Assembly: GCA_028736075.1 (NCBI GenBank)
Contig: CP117875.1
Span: 1,488,001-1,552,000, forward strand
DNA from: Chryseobacterium sp. KACC 21268
GTDB taxonomy: Bacteria; Bacteroidota; Bacteroidia; Flavobacteriales; Weeksellaceae
Length of the DNA stretch: 64,000 nucleotides
Direction: 5' to 3'
The notes under the pieces are model-generated. The model was not told where the DNA came from. It made no database searches and saw only the letters and a list, made by a program, of their open reading frames with translations. The position numbers and the translations under genes were made by a program. Shown piece by piece: positions 9,555 to 18,358 of the stretch. The stretch's first letter is position 1; every line of letters begins with the position of its first letter.

Positions 9555-10220
9555 ATGTTGGTTCAAACGCCTTCAAAAATATTGAAATCAGATTACAGGT
9601 TTTGGGATCTTGCCCCAAGTGCTGCCATTGCGGATGTTTACAAAAATGAGAGAAAGGTAGGCGGCACGGACCATACGTTGTATGAAGTTTTAGAGTTTGT
9701 GATTTATAGAGACTCTCAAAACCTTGTAACTCTGAAAGCGGATCAAAAGGCGATCTTTCTACCACTTTACGGAAAGATCAGGATCAACAACTTCCAAAAG
9801 GTTATCGAAACAGGCGAGGCTGTCATCTTTGAAGCGTCCGAAGATCAGGACGTTTTCATCAAGAATATTCTGACCGATGAAGATGCGGATGTCTTAGTGA
9901 TTAAATTCAATAAAAAGATAACGGAAAATTCTTACCGCATCAATCAATTGAATCTTGAGATCCGAAACAAATTGAACTTCATTGATACAGGTTTCAGTTT
10001 TCCTGGTTTCATTGGGATTTTCGATGGGAGAGAAGTAGGACGCTACATCCTGAAAGAACGAAATAATGGAATCTTCGGAATGGTGATCAATGGCGCCTTT
10101 GAGTTTCAGAACAGATTGCTGGAAAACCGGGATGCTGTTTTGATATGGGACATTGAGGAACTGGAATTCGAAGCGTTGAGTGAAAATGCTATTATTCTTT
10201 TCTTTGAGATCCCAGAATAA
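9555..10220 (+). CDS. Pirin-like bicupin protein
   Basis: The 221-residue protein appears to be two cupin-like beta barrels. The first, about residues 60-120, has the turn IFLPLYGKIRINN...ETGEAVIFEA. The second, about residues 150-221, has FIGIFDGREVGRYIL...GMVINGAFEFQNRLLENRDAVLIWD. This resembles the pirin/quercetinase-like family widespread in flavobacteria. The usual His metal ligands of the first barrel are not obvious, so enzymatic activity is uncertain. It is a single-gene unit with an intrinsic terminator downstream. Confidence 0.55.
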   Translation: MLVQTPSKILKSDYRFWDLAPSAAIADVYKNERKVGGTDHTLYEVLEFVIYRDSQNLVTLKADQKAIFLPLYGKIRINNFQKVIETGEAVIFEASEDQDVFIKNILTDEDADVLVIKFNKKITENSYRINQLNLEIRNKLNFIDTGFSFPGFIGIFDGREVGRYILKERNNGIFGMVINGAFEFQNRLLENRDAVLIWDIEELEFEALSENAIILFFEIPE

Positions 10221-10272
10221 AAATTAAAATTGTTGTTATTAATAAATTTTCATTTTTTCGATTTATTAACCC

Positions 10273-10311
10273 AAAGAATCCCGGTCAGATTTTGATCGGG
10301 ATTTCTTTTTT
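10273..10311. terminator. Bidirectional intrinsic terminator
   Basis: AATCCCGGTCA (10277-10287) pairs with TGATCGGGATT (10293-10303) with one G-T pair and a 5-base loop. A run precedes and T run follows, so it can serve both converging genes. Confidence 0.75.
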
Positions 10312-10331
10312 GATGAAGGTATTTCGAGCAA

Positions 10332-10775
10332 TTATTCTCCTATTTGAAGTTGCGTACTGATCGCAATCCTGTTCCAGGCATTGATGGTCACAATGGCCAT
10401 AATGATCTCAGCGACTTGTTTCTCAGAAAAGAATTTCAAAGCTTTTTGATACGTTTCATCGCTCAAACCGTATTGCGAAATTTGTGTGATCTCTTCCGTC
10501 ATCTTCAAGGCAACTCTTTCCTCTTCTGTGAAATGACTTTCTGCCTCGTGCCAAGCGCTGACGATGAAAAGCCTCTCTGCGCTTTCACCATATTTGATGG
10601 CATCTTTGGTGTGCATCGCCAAGCAATAAGCACAATTGTTGATCTGTGAAGCACGGATTTTGATGAGTTCTTTGATGGTTTTAGAGATTTCTGCCTGAGC
10701 CAGATAAGCTTCCAATCCTAGCATTGCTTTGTAAGCGTGAGGTTCTGTCGTGTTGATGTTGATGCGTTTGTCCAT
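10332..10775 (-). CDS. Carboxymuconolactone decarboxylase/AhpD-like protein
   Basis: The 147-residue protein carries the AhpD-family signature RASQINNCAYCLAMHTKDA with its CxxC pair and downstream His. The family acts as alkylhydroperoxidase adaptors or in related redox reactions. It lies 6 bases downstream of a DoxX-like membrane protein gene, in the same operon, a pairing typical of oxidative-stress gene sets. Confidence 0.88.
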   Translation of the reverse strand: MDKRININTTEPHAYKAMLGLEAYLAQAEISKTIKELIKIRASQINNCAYCLAMHTKDAIKYGESAERLFIVSAWHEAESHFTEEERVALKMTEEITQISQYGLSDETYQKALKFFSEKQVAEIIMAIVTINAWNRIAISTQLQIGE

Positions 10776-10781
10776 TGTGAA

Positions 10782-11222
10782 TTATTTTTTAGGTTGATTT
10801 AAATTTTCATCGATGCTGAAAGGGAATTTTTCCTGAGCTGAAAGCAAAAATGCCGCAGCGCTTCCTACCCAAACCGAATAGTCAAAGGTCGCTTTGATAC
10901 CGAGCGTGATGCTCATACTCAGTGCAAAGATCAAGAGCAGTGATCCTGATGCGTAGGCGGTGATCTTGGTTTTGAAACCCAAAATCAGAAAGAGGGCAAA
11001 AACAATTTCTAAAAATGTCGCAGCATAAGCGCCGAACTCGCTGAAAGATCCTGGTAGAAAAGCAGTGATCTGTCTGGTGTAAGTGACAAAATTTTCCCAG
11101 TTCCCCCAAACGGTATTTTTTCCTAAAATTCCCAAGCGGTCTGCCACTGCGGACAAAAATGTAAAGGCTAATGCCAGTCTTAGGAAGAGCTGTGGATAGA
11201 TTTGTTTTAGAGGATATTTCAT
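10782..11222 (-). CDS. DoxX-family membrane protein
   Basis: The protein has four predicted membrane helices with the DoxX pattern LFLRLALAFTFLSAVADRLG, then helices around YAATFLEIVFALFLILGF, TAYASGSLLLIFALSMSITLG and the C-terminal VWVGSAAAFLLSA. The start MKYPLKQ at 11222 is preferred; an upstream ATG at 11252 would add ten polar residues that look unlike an N-terminus. It is followed after 6 bases by the AhpD-like gene. DoxX proteins are tied to thiol or oxidative stress, but the biochemical role here is unknown. Confidence 0.8.
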   Translation of the reverse strand: MKYPLKQIYPQLFLRLALAFTFLSAVADRLGILGKNTVWGNWENFVTYTRQITAFLPGSFSEFGAYAATFLEIVFALFLILGFKTKITAYASGSLLLIFALSMSITLGIKATFDYSVWVGSAAAFLLSAQEKFPFSIDENLNQPKK

Positions 11223-11281
11223 TTGTTCTTGTTTTGCTTGGCAAAGTAACAAAGAATGATTTTCTAAAAACTTAAACTGGT

Positions 11282-11855
11282 TTAAGAAACGATCCTTTTC
11301 CGGATCTCACTCAGATATTCTGGCGTGAAACCAAGAAAAGAAGCAATGAGATATTGCGGAACACGCTGAACGAAAGCTGGTTGCTTCCTCAATAGATTGA
11401 AATAAAATTCTTCTTTGGAAAGTGAGAAGATATATTTGACACGCATTTGGTTGGCAGCATACGCCCGTTGGTAAACAAACCTGAAATATCTTTCCATCAC
11501 AGGAAATTCTACCAACAATTTTTCCTGAGAATCACTTGATATTACCAAAATTTCAGATTTCTCGACAGTTTGAATATAAAATTCCGAAGGTAATCTGTGC
11601 TCGTAAGAGATGTTGTCCGTCATCCACCAGGTTTCGATGGCAAATTCTGTAATCTGTTCCGTTCCTTTTTCATTAATGAAAAACTTGCGCAGAAGTCCGT
11701 TCAGTACAAAATAATTGTACTTGCAAACTTGTCCTTCTTCCAAAAGATTTTCTTTTTTAGCAAAATTTGACCTCGAAGTAAGACAAGATTTCTTCAAAAT
11801 CTTCATCGTTGATCTTGATAAATTTTTCTAAATGGTTTCGGAAGATCTGAGACAT
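11282..11855 (-). pseudogene. Crp/Fnr-family regulator broken by a single-base frameshift
   Basis: The downstream part (from about 11768 to 11282) encodes a cyclic-nucleotide-binding-like domain and a C-terminal helix-turn-helix (QYLIASFLGFTPEYLSEIRKR). Its family N-terminus lies in another frame: ATG at 11855 gives MSQIFRNHLEKF... through EVKFC, then stop at 11759-11757. Removing one T from the TTTT run (forward AAAA, 11762-11765) joins the frames as VKFAKKENLLEEG, exactly the expected family sequence. The gene is therefore either a recent pseudogene, frameshift-expressed, or carries a sequencing error. A shorter ATG start inside the second frame would lack the first beta strands. Confidence 0.8.
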
Positions 11856-11885
11856 TGTTGTTAAGTTTAAACGAATTTATTTTGT

Positions 11886-12779
11886 TTAATGATCATTCGG
11901 ACAGCATTGATCTTTTGGATAAAACCACCAGGTGCTTTGTTCTTTTTCAATTTCAATTTTTGAGTCATTTGAAAACTTGATCTCTCGTTTCTTCGGAGAA
12001 TAATTGTTTTTAAATTGGAGATACCACAGTTTGTTTTGCTCGCCGTGGAAAAGAGAAAATGTCATCTTTCCTTTTTGAAAAACAGAAGCTCTTTTGTTGG
12101 GCTGGCTTTTGTAGCCGATCGTCTGCAACCATTTGGATGTTTTTTCAAACTCAGAACTGTCGAGCATCAATCCAATATCGGTAATTTCTTTAGCGATCGT
12201 ATTCTTGGAATAGTATCTTTCGGCGCGTTGTTTTTTGCCTGTAATATCATATGGCGTTTTCTGTTTTCCAAAATTATTCTCGATGAATCTTGGATAGAAT
12301 TGCTGCAACCAAAGGTCTAGGTTTGTTGCTGAATTATTTTCTGGTTTAATGTAAAAAGTGGTGTGTAGCTTCTGTTTTAGACTGTCTTTTTCGTCGTAGG
12401 ATTCCACTTCTTGGTATTTTGATCTTAGAAGTTCAGACAATTCTTCCTGAGAGTTTTCTTTATTACTTGCCCAGCCGATTCCTATTTTATCAAGTGGTTC
12501 TTTCCATTTGTTCTGGTCGCTTAGTAATTCAAAATAGCTGTTTTCCAATCTGAAATACACTTCTTTCTTTTCCGGAGAATCTATCGCTTCGAACTTGGGC
12601 CAACCTTTGTCGCCACTGGTAAAGATTTCTAAAAAATAGGAATCTGAAACCACTTTTTGAAAGACAGAATCCGGAATTACAAAGTACAAATGGTCAAATT
12701 CTATGTTTTTGGTAATCGCTTTTTCCTGCCCGAATACAAAGCTTTGAATCAAAATAAAAACGACAATCAATGATCTCAT
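11886..12779 (-). CDS. Exported DUF5829/glyoxalase-like protein
   Basis: The 297-residue protein begins with a signal peptide (MRSLIVVFILIQSFVFGQ). The mature N-terminus EFDHLYFVIPDSVFQKVV and the internal IGLMLDSSEFEKTSKWLQTIGYK resemble paired halves of a glyoxalase/bleomycin-resistance-like fold. I believe this is the family listed as DUF5829, but could not check. The C-terminus is Cys/His-rich (DQCCPNDH). No catalytic function can be assigned. It is followed after 12 bases... on the other side by a small membrane protein gene at 12797, which lies upstream in the same direction. Confidence 0.55.
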   Translation of the reverse strand: MRSLIVVFILIQSFVFGQEKAITKNIEFDHLYFVIPDSVFQKVVSDSYFLEIFTSGDKGWPKFEAIDSPEKKEVYFRLENSYFELLSDQNKWKEPLDKIGIGWASNKENSQEELSELLRSKYQEVESYDEKDSLKQKLHTTFYIKPENNSATNLDLWLQQFYPRFIENNFGKQKTPYDITGKKQRAERYYSKNTIAKEITDIGLMLDSSEFEKTSKWLQTIGYKSQPNKRASVFQKGKMTFSLFHGEQNKLWYLQFKNNYSPKKREIKFSNDSKIEIEKEQSTWWFYPKDQCCPNDH

Positions 12780-12796
12780 AATTCAAAAATTTTTGA

Positions 12797-13144
12797 TCAA
12801 CGCATCCAGTCGATCGTATCGATCATCCAGCCACAAAAACATTCTCTACTGGCCATCAAACAACCAATGTAAACGATAAAAATGAAAAACGGAATCAGAA
12901 AAGGAATATTGATCAAAGCAATTTTGTACTCTTTTCTGCTTAGTCTCACCAAAAGATCGACGAGAAATCCGACGAATAAAGTGATTAGAATAAAGGCAAG
13001 CAAAACGACGATTCCCAAACCTGCGTCTGTTGGATGTTCTTTTTCTCTGTTGGCTTTAAAAGCTATTTGAGCATAACAATACAAAGCCAGCAGAGGAATT
13101 GCAACGATCATCAATCGGAGTAGAAAAGCTTTGAGTAACTTCAT
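12797..13144 (-). CDS. Small membrane protein, unknown
   Basis: The 115-residue protein has three hydrophobic helices: LLRLMIVAIPLLALYCYA, GLGIVVLLAFILITLFVGFLV and IALINIPFLIPFFIFIVYIG. A Cys-rich C-terminus follows (ECFCGWMIDTIDW). Nothing in it identifies a family. It lies 17 bases upstream of the exported DUF5829-like gene and 33 bases downstream of the PH/SHOCT gene, all on the same strand, so the three may share a transcript. Confidence 0.65.
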   Translation of the reverse strand: MKLLKAFLLRLMIVAIPLLALYCYAQIAFKANREKEHPTDAGLGIVVLLAFILITLFVGFLVDLLVRLSRKEYKIALINIPFLIPFFIFIVYIGCLMASRECFCGWMIDTIDWMR

Positions 13145-13177
13145 TCTTTACATTGGTTTCTGAAACGAGGAAAGAAC

Positions 13178-13786
13178 TTACATTCTAGCCAAGATCTCTT
13201 TCTTTTTGGCTTCGTAATCTTCGGCAGAGATGAGGTCATTGTCCAGATAGGCTTTCAATTTCATCAGCGTTTCCATTGGATCTTCTGTTGGAATGTCTTT
13301 CTTCGGTTCTTCTTTTTGCTCAGGCTGCGTATTGACCGTGATTCCTCCAGAAGTTGCACGCTTGTCTTCCAGTTCTTTTTGTCTGCGAAATTCTATCATT
13401 TCTTCCTCTTTGGCTTGTGCATATTGATACAACTTTCTCGCTTGAGATTTTGGAATATAATCAATCGTCTCCACAAATCCGCTTACCGCCGTCATCTTAA
13501 AAGTAGAACCAAGAATCGCCTCGCTGATATGACTTTCACCCACATCTTTCCAAAGATAATCCTGAAAATCCGTCACCAAACCAAACGATTTTGAACGGAA
13601 AAAGATGATCCTTTTATTCGTAAGGACAATTGAATCTGGCGAAATGTTGATTGCAGGTTTATTCTGAACAGCGATGTATTCCAGGGTTTCACCATTGGTC
13701 AAAAGGTCATTTACTTTTTCTATGATTTTTTCAACGGATCTTGGGTCTTGCTCTTCGTTGAGGTATTTTTTGAGGTTGTTGATCAT
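13178..13786 (-). CDS. Bacterial PH-domain protein with C-terminal SHOCT motif
   Basis: Residues about 30-115 fit a bacterial pleckstrin-homology-like domain (GETLEYIAVQNK...IVLTNKRIIFFRSKSFG...DYLWKDVGESHIS). A charged coiled segment rich in E, K and Q follows. The last 33 residues, METLMKLKAYLDNDLISAEDYEAKK, are a SHOCT motif, a short helical module linked to oligomerisation. The protein is probably cytoplasmic or membrane-associated; the partner is unknown. Confidence 0.8.
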   Translation of the reverse strand: MINNLKKYLNEEQDPRSVEKIIEKVNDLLTNGETLEYIAVQNKPAINISPDSIVLTNKRIIFFRSKSFGLVTDFQDYLWKDVGESHISEAILGSTFKMTAVSGFVETIDYIPKSQARKLYQYAQAKEEEMIEFRRQKELEDKRATSGGITVNTQPEQKEEPKKDIPTEDPMETLMKLKAYLDNDLISAEDYEAKKKEILARM

Positions 13787-13926
13787 CGTATAACTTTTGT
13801 GATTGAGGTTTTATTAAATGTGAAATTACGAAAACAAACGGAATATTTGTAATGCTGTTTCCAAGTCTCAACTGAACTTAAAAGTAAAAAAGCAAAATCA
13901 ACATTTTTCTTTGTATTTGATATAAA

Positions 13927-14448
13927 TTAGTTCCAATTTACTTTAAGGTCTCTCAATTCGATATTTGATTTAGTTCCAAATCCAGAACTTTTCTCCGATA
14001 AATAAAGTGTTTTAAACCTGAATAATTTTATAAATAAAGGTTCGCCCTGTATTTCTCTGAATAAAAAACTTAATTTAAGAGGAACATTTGTTGCCAATTG
14101 CGGATATGGTCTACTAGATTTAACTAAGTCTTCTTTATACTCATTCCCTTCAGTATCTATAATAGAAATATCGCTTATGGTCATATTTTTATTTTCGTCT
14201 TTAGCTTCAACAAGAAAAGTAATAGTGATAGTTTTATCAGCTTTATTACCAACAACTTTTGTGATTCTAAAATTATTATTGTTTTTCTCAGATTCCAGAA
14301 TTGGCGTATTTAACTCAACAACTTTTTTTAGATAATCATTTTCCGTTTTTAGATTCGTGTTTTCAAGTTTTACATTGTCGCAGTTGCTTTGCGCATAAAA
14401 AACGCCACTAAGAAGAATAGCTGAAATCAGGATGTGTTTTTTCATCAT
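13927..14448 (-). CDS. Exported protein with short coiled coil, unknown
   Basis: The 173-residue protein has a signal peptide (KKHILISAILLSGVFYAQS), then a short coiled-coil segment (VKLENTNLKTENDYLKKVVELN). A beta-rich domain of about 110 residues follows, resembling a fibronectin- or Ig-like sandwich (FRITKVVGNKADKTITITFLV). The ATG at 14448 or the next Met gives the signal peptide. The sequence is more AT-rich than its neighbours. No family recognised. Confidence 0.6.
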   Translation of the reverse strand: MMKKHILISAILLSGVFYAQSNCDNVKLENTNLKTENDYLKKVVELNTPILESEKNNNNFRITKVVGNKADKTITITFLVEAKDENKNMTISDISIIDTEGNEYKEDLVKSSRPYPQLATNVPLKLSFLFREIQGEPLFIKLFRFKTLYLSEKSSGFGTKSNIELRDLKVNWN

Positions 14449-14516
14449 CGTGTTTTAAATTAAAAATTGTGTTTTACAATCAGTGAAAATATAAAAAACT
14501 AAATATATTAAACAAA

Positions 14517-14545
14517 AAACTGCATCAGAATATCCAATGCAGTTT
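14517..14545 (-). terminator. Intrinsic terminator of the ABC-F gene
   Basis: AAACTGCAT (14517-14525) and ATGCAGTTT (14537-14545) form a 9-bp stem. On the minus strand it is followed by a T run and lies 25 bases beyond the ABC-F stop codon. Confidence 0.75.
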
Positions 14546-14569
14546 ATATTTTACCTTAAAGTTCAAATC

Positions 14570-16495
14570 CTAACCTTCCAACTGAGTTCCCAAGAATTCC
14601 CATTCCTGCAAAGTCAGATCCAATTCTTCTTTGATTTTGTTGTAAGTTTCCAAAGTTTCTTCAGACGGATTTTCTTTGGTGAAAGAACCTTCGAATTCCT
14701 CGATTTTCAATTCAAGTTCAGAGATCTTTTCTTCGACTTTTTTGATCTTATTTTGGATGTTCTTTTGTTCTTTGCTAACGATGATATTAGATTCTTTCAC
14801 AGGCTCTTGAACCTTAACTTTTACTTCCGGGATCTCTTCTTCCTGATGAAGTTTTGCTTTCTCAGCAGAGATCTCACGGATGCTTTCTTTCTGTCTGAAT
14901 TCCAGATATTCGTTGATGTCACCAAGAAATTCCTTCATACGTCCATCACGGAATTCGAAGATCTTGTCAGACAATCCTTGTAGGAATTCACGGTCGTGAG
15001 AAATGACGATCAAGGTGCCTTCAAACTTCTGAAGTGCCAATTTGATAATTTCCTTTGACTGGATATCCAAGTGATTCGTAGGCTCATCCATGATCAACGT
15101 GTTGAACGGACGAAGCAACAATTTACAAAGCGCCAAACGGTTTCGCTCACCTCCGGAAAGGACTTTCGTTTTCTTCGTCACATCTTCGCCTTGGAAAAGG
15201 AAAGATCCCAAAAGATCTCGAACTCTAGGTCTTGTTTCCTCGGTTGCAGAGTCTTCCGCTTCCTGTAGAACGGTTTTATCCGGCGTCAAAACTTCTTCCT
15301 GATTCTGAGCAAAATAACCGATGTTCACATTGTGTCCAAGATTCCAGCTTCCAGAAAAATCGGTGATATCGCCGGCAAGAATTTTTGCCAAAGTCGTTTT
15401 TCCTTGTCCATTTTGTCCAAGCAAAGCGATTCTTGCGCCTCTTTCTACGATGAAATCCACCTTATCAAAAATCTGTTTTTTACCGTAGGCTTTCCCCAGA
15501 TTTTGAGCTTCGAAGATCACTTTTCCAGGTTGTACACTCGGTTGGAAACGAATATTGAATTTAGAAACATCTTCATTCTCCACTTCAATGCGTTCTACTT
15601 TGTCTAGTTTTTTGATCAACGATTGCGCAAAAGAAGCTTTGGAAGCACTCGCACGGAATTTGTTGATCAATTCCTCTGTATGTTTTATTTCAGCATCCTG
15701 ATTCTTTTTGGCCTGGATGAGTTTTTCTTTTCTGTCTTTTCTTAATTCAAGATATTTGGAGTAGTTTGCCTTGTAATCGTCTATTTTTCTGTTGTTGACA
15801 TCAAAAGTTCTGTTACAAGTAGAGGTCATAAATTGCTTGTCGTGACTTACAAGCAACATCGAGCCTTGATAATCTTTCAAAAAATCCTCCAGCCAAATGA
15901 TAGATTCCATATCCAAGTGGTTGGTAGGCTCATCCAGAAGCATCAGGTCGTTTTGCTGAAGAAGCAATTTTGCCAGTTCGATTCTCATTCTCCAACCGCC
16001 GGAAAACTCATCGGTGATTTTTTGGAAATCATCCGCTTTGAAACCCAATCCAAATAGGATCTTCTCCACATCGCCTTCCAAATTGTAAGCATCGAAATTC
16101 ATTAGAAGATCGTTCAGATCTGTCATTCTGTTAATGAGATCGGTGTAGGCATCACTTTCGTAATCGGTTCTGGTAGCGAGTTGGTGGTTGACTTCTTCCA
16201 ACTCATCCTTCAAAGCATTGATCTGCTCAAAAGCCTGCATCGTCTCGTCCCAAACGGTTCTTCCTTTTACGAAGTCAAGATCCTGTTTTAGGAAGCCGAT
16301 TGTGATCTTACCTTCTGTGACCACATTACCTTCGTAGAAATTGATCTCTCCGGAAAGTATTTTGAGAAGCGTGGATTTTCCAGCTCCGTTTTTTCCGACC
16401 AATCCGATCTTATCACCTTTTTTGATGGTAAAATTGGTGTCTTTGAAAAGATAATTTCCTGCGTGATGTAAGCCTAATCCCTGAACCGAAAGCAT
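14570..16495 (-). CDS. ABC-F family ATPase (Uup/YheS-like ribosome-associated)
   Basis: The 641-residue protein has two ABC ATPase domains without membrane helices. The first has Walker A GKNGAGKSTLLK, signature FSGGWRMRIELAKLLL and Walker B LMLLDEPTNHLD. The second has GQNGQGKTTLAK, signature LSGGERNRLALCKLLL and LIMDEPTNHLD. A linker between them and a C-terminal Glu/Lys-rich coiled coil (about residues 540-640) match ABC-F factors that act on the ribosome. Similar proteins rescue stalled ribosomes or protect against antibiotics; which applies here cannot be told. Confidence 0.92.
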   Translation of the reverse strand: MLSVQGLGLHHAGNYLFKDTNFTIKKGDKIGLVGKNGAGKSTLLKILSGEINFYEGNVVTEGKITIGFLKQDLDFVKGRTVWDETMQAFEQINALKDELEEVNHQLATRTDYESDAYTDLINRMTDLNDLLMNFDAYNLEGDVEKILFGLGFKADDFQKITDEFSGGWRMRIELAKLLLQQNDLMLLDEPTNHLDMESIIWLEDFLKDYQGSMLLVSHDKQFMTSTCNRTFDVNNRKIDDYKANYSKYLELRKDRKEKLIQAKKNQDAEIKHTEELINKFRASASKASFAQSLIKKLDKVERIEVENEDVSKFNIRFQPSVQPGKVIFEAQNLGKAYGKKQIFDKVDFIVERGARIALLGQNGQGKTTLAKILAGDITDFSGSWNLGHNVNIGYFAQNQEEVLTPDKTVLQEAEDSATEETRPRVRDLLGSFLFQGEDVTKKTKVLSGGERNRLALCKLLLRPFNTLIMDEPTNHLDIQSKEIIKLALQKFEGTLIVISHDREFLQGLSDKIFEFRDGRMKEFLGDINEYLEFRQKESIREISAEKAKLHQEEEIPEVKVKVQEPVKESNIIVSKEQKNIQNKIKKVEEKISELELKIEEFEGSFTKENPSEETLETYNKIKEELDLTLQEWEFLGTQLEG

Positions 16496-16521
16496 TGTAT
16501 TCTATATTTTATTTGAATTTG

Positions 16522-16529
16522 CAAAAGTA
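16522..16529 (-). promoter_or_regulatory. -7 box (TACTTTTG) for the ABC-F gene
   Basis: The minus strand reads TACTTTTG here, an exact TAnnTTTG match, 26 bases before the ABC-F start codon. Confidence 0.5.
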
Positions 16530-16582
16530 ATGAATTATGTTGGAAGTTGACTAGTATATAATATGTACAATATTTAACCAAA

Positions 16583-16608
16583 TTGATTATTACAAATTGT
16601 TACTTTTG
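16583..16608 (+). promoter_or_regulatory. Promoter of the outer-membrane barrel gene
   Basis: TACTTTTG at 16601-16608 matches the -7 consensus and a TTG at 16583-16585 could be the -33 element, although the 15-base spacing is short. The start codon is 13 bases downstream. Confidence 0.5.
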
Positions 16609-16621
16609 CAAAAAAATTAAT

Positions 16622-17266
16622 ATGATCAAAAAATTACTTTTTGCAGCAATGTGTTCTGCATCAATATTTTCTTTTGCACAGGAAAAATTTTCAATTATTC
16701 CATCTGTAGGTTTCGGATGGAGAACTGCTGAGAATCCTGAAGGACTTACAAATGCAGAAGAAGATTACATCAAAGGTTTGAAAAGCGGTGTGAATTTCGA
16801 TATCTCGGCTTATTATCATTTAAGAGGAACTGTTGCGCTGGGACTTAAATTTTCAAACTACAGTGCATCCAGTACTGGTACATTGTCTGGCGCAGATCAA
16901 AATGGTAACGTGGTCTATATCACAGCTGATACCAAGGATAATATCACTTATTTTGGACCTTCTGTTATGATTTCCAATTTCAATGACAATACAAGACATA
17001 AAGGTTTTGTTGATATTTCTCTTGGTGTAATCAGCTATACCACCAGAACTGGAAATGTGAAAGGCACTGGCTCAAACTTTGGTGCAGAGATGAATCTGGC
17101 CTACCAGTATGAGGTAAGCAAATTTTTCTATATTGGTCCAAAACTTGGATTGACGGGTGGAACACTGAGCAAGATGAAATATAATGGACAGACGATTAAT
17201 TTTGGAGATGATAAGGAAGGTTTAAGCAGAGTTTCTTTAAGCGCCGCTGCTACTTTCCGCTTTTAA
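16622..17266 (+). CDS. Outer-membrane beta-barrel protein
   Basis: The 214-residue protein starts MIKKLLFAAMCSASIFSFAQ, a clear signal peptide, so the ATG at 16622 is preferred over one at 16583, which lies upstream of the promoter box. The mature part alternates hydrophobic and polar residues in about eight strands and ends LSAAATFRF with the terminal Phe typical of BAM substrates. It is an OmpX/OmpW-like small barrel; the function is unknown. Confidence 0.8.
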   Translation: MIKKLLFAAMCSASIFSFAQEKFSIIPSVGFGWRTAENPEGLTNAEEDYIKGLKSGVNFDISAYYHLRGTVALGLKFSNYSASSTGTLSGADQNGNVVYITADTKDNITYFGPSVMISNFNDNTRHKGFVDISLGVISYTTRTGNVKGTGSNFGAEMNLAYQYEVSKFFYIGPKLGLTGGTLSKMKYNGQTINFGDDKEGLSRVSLSAAATFRF

Positions 17267-17269
17267 TTT

Positions 17270-17277
17270 TATCTTTG
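17270..17277 (+). promoter_or_regulatory. -7 box (TATCTTTG)
   Basis: This is an exact TAnnTTTG match 17 bases before the start codon of the deoxyhypusine-synthase-like gene. Confidence 0.5.
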
Positions 17278-17294
17278 CAAAAATCTTAAACAAA

Positions 17295-18269
17295 ATGAGC
17301 AAACCGATTACTGAGTTCATAGAGAAATATTATCTGCATTTCAATGCTGCGGCGTTGGTAGATGCGTCCAAAGGATATGTTGCGCATCTAAAAGATGGCG
17401 GGAAAATGATGATCACACTTGCTGGTGCAATGTCGACTGCGGAATTAGGGAAAATTCTTGCTGAGATGATCCGCCAGGGAAAAGTGGATTTCATTTCTTG
17501 TACTGGTGCAAACCTTGAGGAAGACTTGATGAATCTTGTGGCGCACACGCATTACGAAAGAGTTCCAAACTATAGAGACCTTACGCCGAAAGAAGAATGG
17601 GATTTGTTGGAAAGAGGCTTGAATAGAGTGACTGACACTTGTATCCCGGAAGAAGAAGCGTTCCGAAGATTGCAGAAGCATATCTACGAGATCTGGAAAG
17701 ATGCAGACGAAAAAGGAGAAAGATATTTCCCGCACGAATATATGTACAAAATGATCTTGTCTGGCGTTCTTGAACAGTATTACGAAATCCCGAGAGAAAA
17801 TTCTTGGATGATCGCGGCGGCAGAGAAAAATTTGCCAATCGTGGTACCAGGCTGGGAAGATTCTACAATGGGAAATATTTTCACATCTTATTGCATCAAA
17901 GGCGATTTGAAATTTTCTACAATGAAATCAGGAATCGAATATATGGCTTATCTGGCTGATTGGTACCCGAAAAATTCTGGTGGAAAAGGCGTTGGATTCT
18001 TCCAAGTTGGTGGTGGGATTGCAGGTGATTTCCCAATCTGTGTGGTGCCGATGTTGTACCAAGATATGGAGATGCACGATATTCCGTTCTGGAGTTATTT
18101 CTGTCAAATCTCTGATTCTACAACTTCTTACGGATCATATTCCGGAGCAGTTCCGAACGAGAAGATCACTTGGGGAAAATTGGATATCAACACACCGAAG
18201 TTCATCGTGGAAAGCGATGCAACGATCTGTGCACCATTGATGTTCAGTTATATCTTAGAAAATTCATAA
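17295..18269 (+). CDS. Deoxyhypusine synthase family protein
   Basis: The 324-residue protein has the NAD-binding core of the deoxyhypusine synthase family: LAGAMSTAELG, FISCTGANLEEDL, KNLPIVVPGWEDSTMGN, GVGFFQVGGGIAGDFPI. Near the C-terminus ITWGKLD aligns with the WGK segment holding the catalytic Lys of the eukaryotic enzyme. Bacteria lack eIF5A, so the true reaction is probably transfer of an aminobutyl group in polyamine metabolism, for example homospermidine-type chemistry; the substrate is not known. A strong terminator follows. No polyamine genes are adjacent here. Confidence 0.88.
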   Translation: MSKPITEFIEKYYLHFNAAALVDASKGYVAHLKDGGKMMITLAGAMSTAELGKILAEMIRQGKVDFISCTGANLEEDLMNLVAHTHYERVPNYRDLTPKEEWDLLERGLNRVTDTCIPEEEAFRRLQKHIYEIWKDADEKGERYFPHEYMYKMILSGVLEQYYEIPRENSWMIAAAEKNLPIVVPGWEDSTMGNIFTSYCIKGDLKFSTMKSGIEYMAYLADWYPKNSGGKGVGFFQVGGGIAGDFPICVVPMLYQDMEMHDIPFWSYFCQISDSTTSYGSYSGAVPNEKITWGKLDINTPKFIVESDATICAPLMFSYILENS

Positions 18270-18301
18270 AGCTGGATGACGGAGGTCAGAAGCTTGAAGA
18301 T

Positions 18302-18342
18302 AAAAAGAAAGCGTTCAAATTATTTTGAACGCTTTCTTTTTT
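18302..18342. terminator. Strong bidirectional terminator
   Basis: AAAGAAAGCGTTCAAA and TTTGAACGCTTTCTTT form a near-perfect 16-bp stem with a short loop; A tract on one side, T tract on the other. It separates two converging genes. Confidence 0.85.
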
Positions 18343-18358
18343 ATTTAATGTTGATGAT

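Noticed and set aside
14570-16495. Antibiotic-resistance ABC-F call
   Set aside because: Domain order fits the general housekeeping ABC-F group; no feature points to ribosome protection against a drug.
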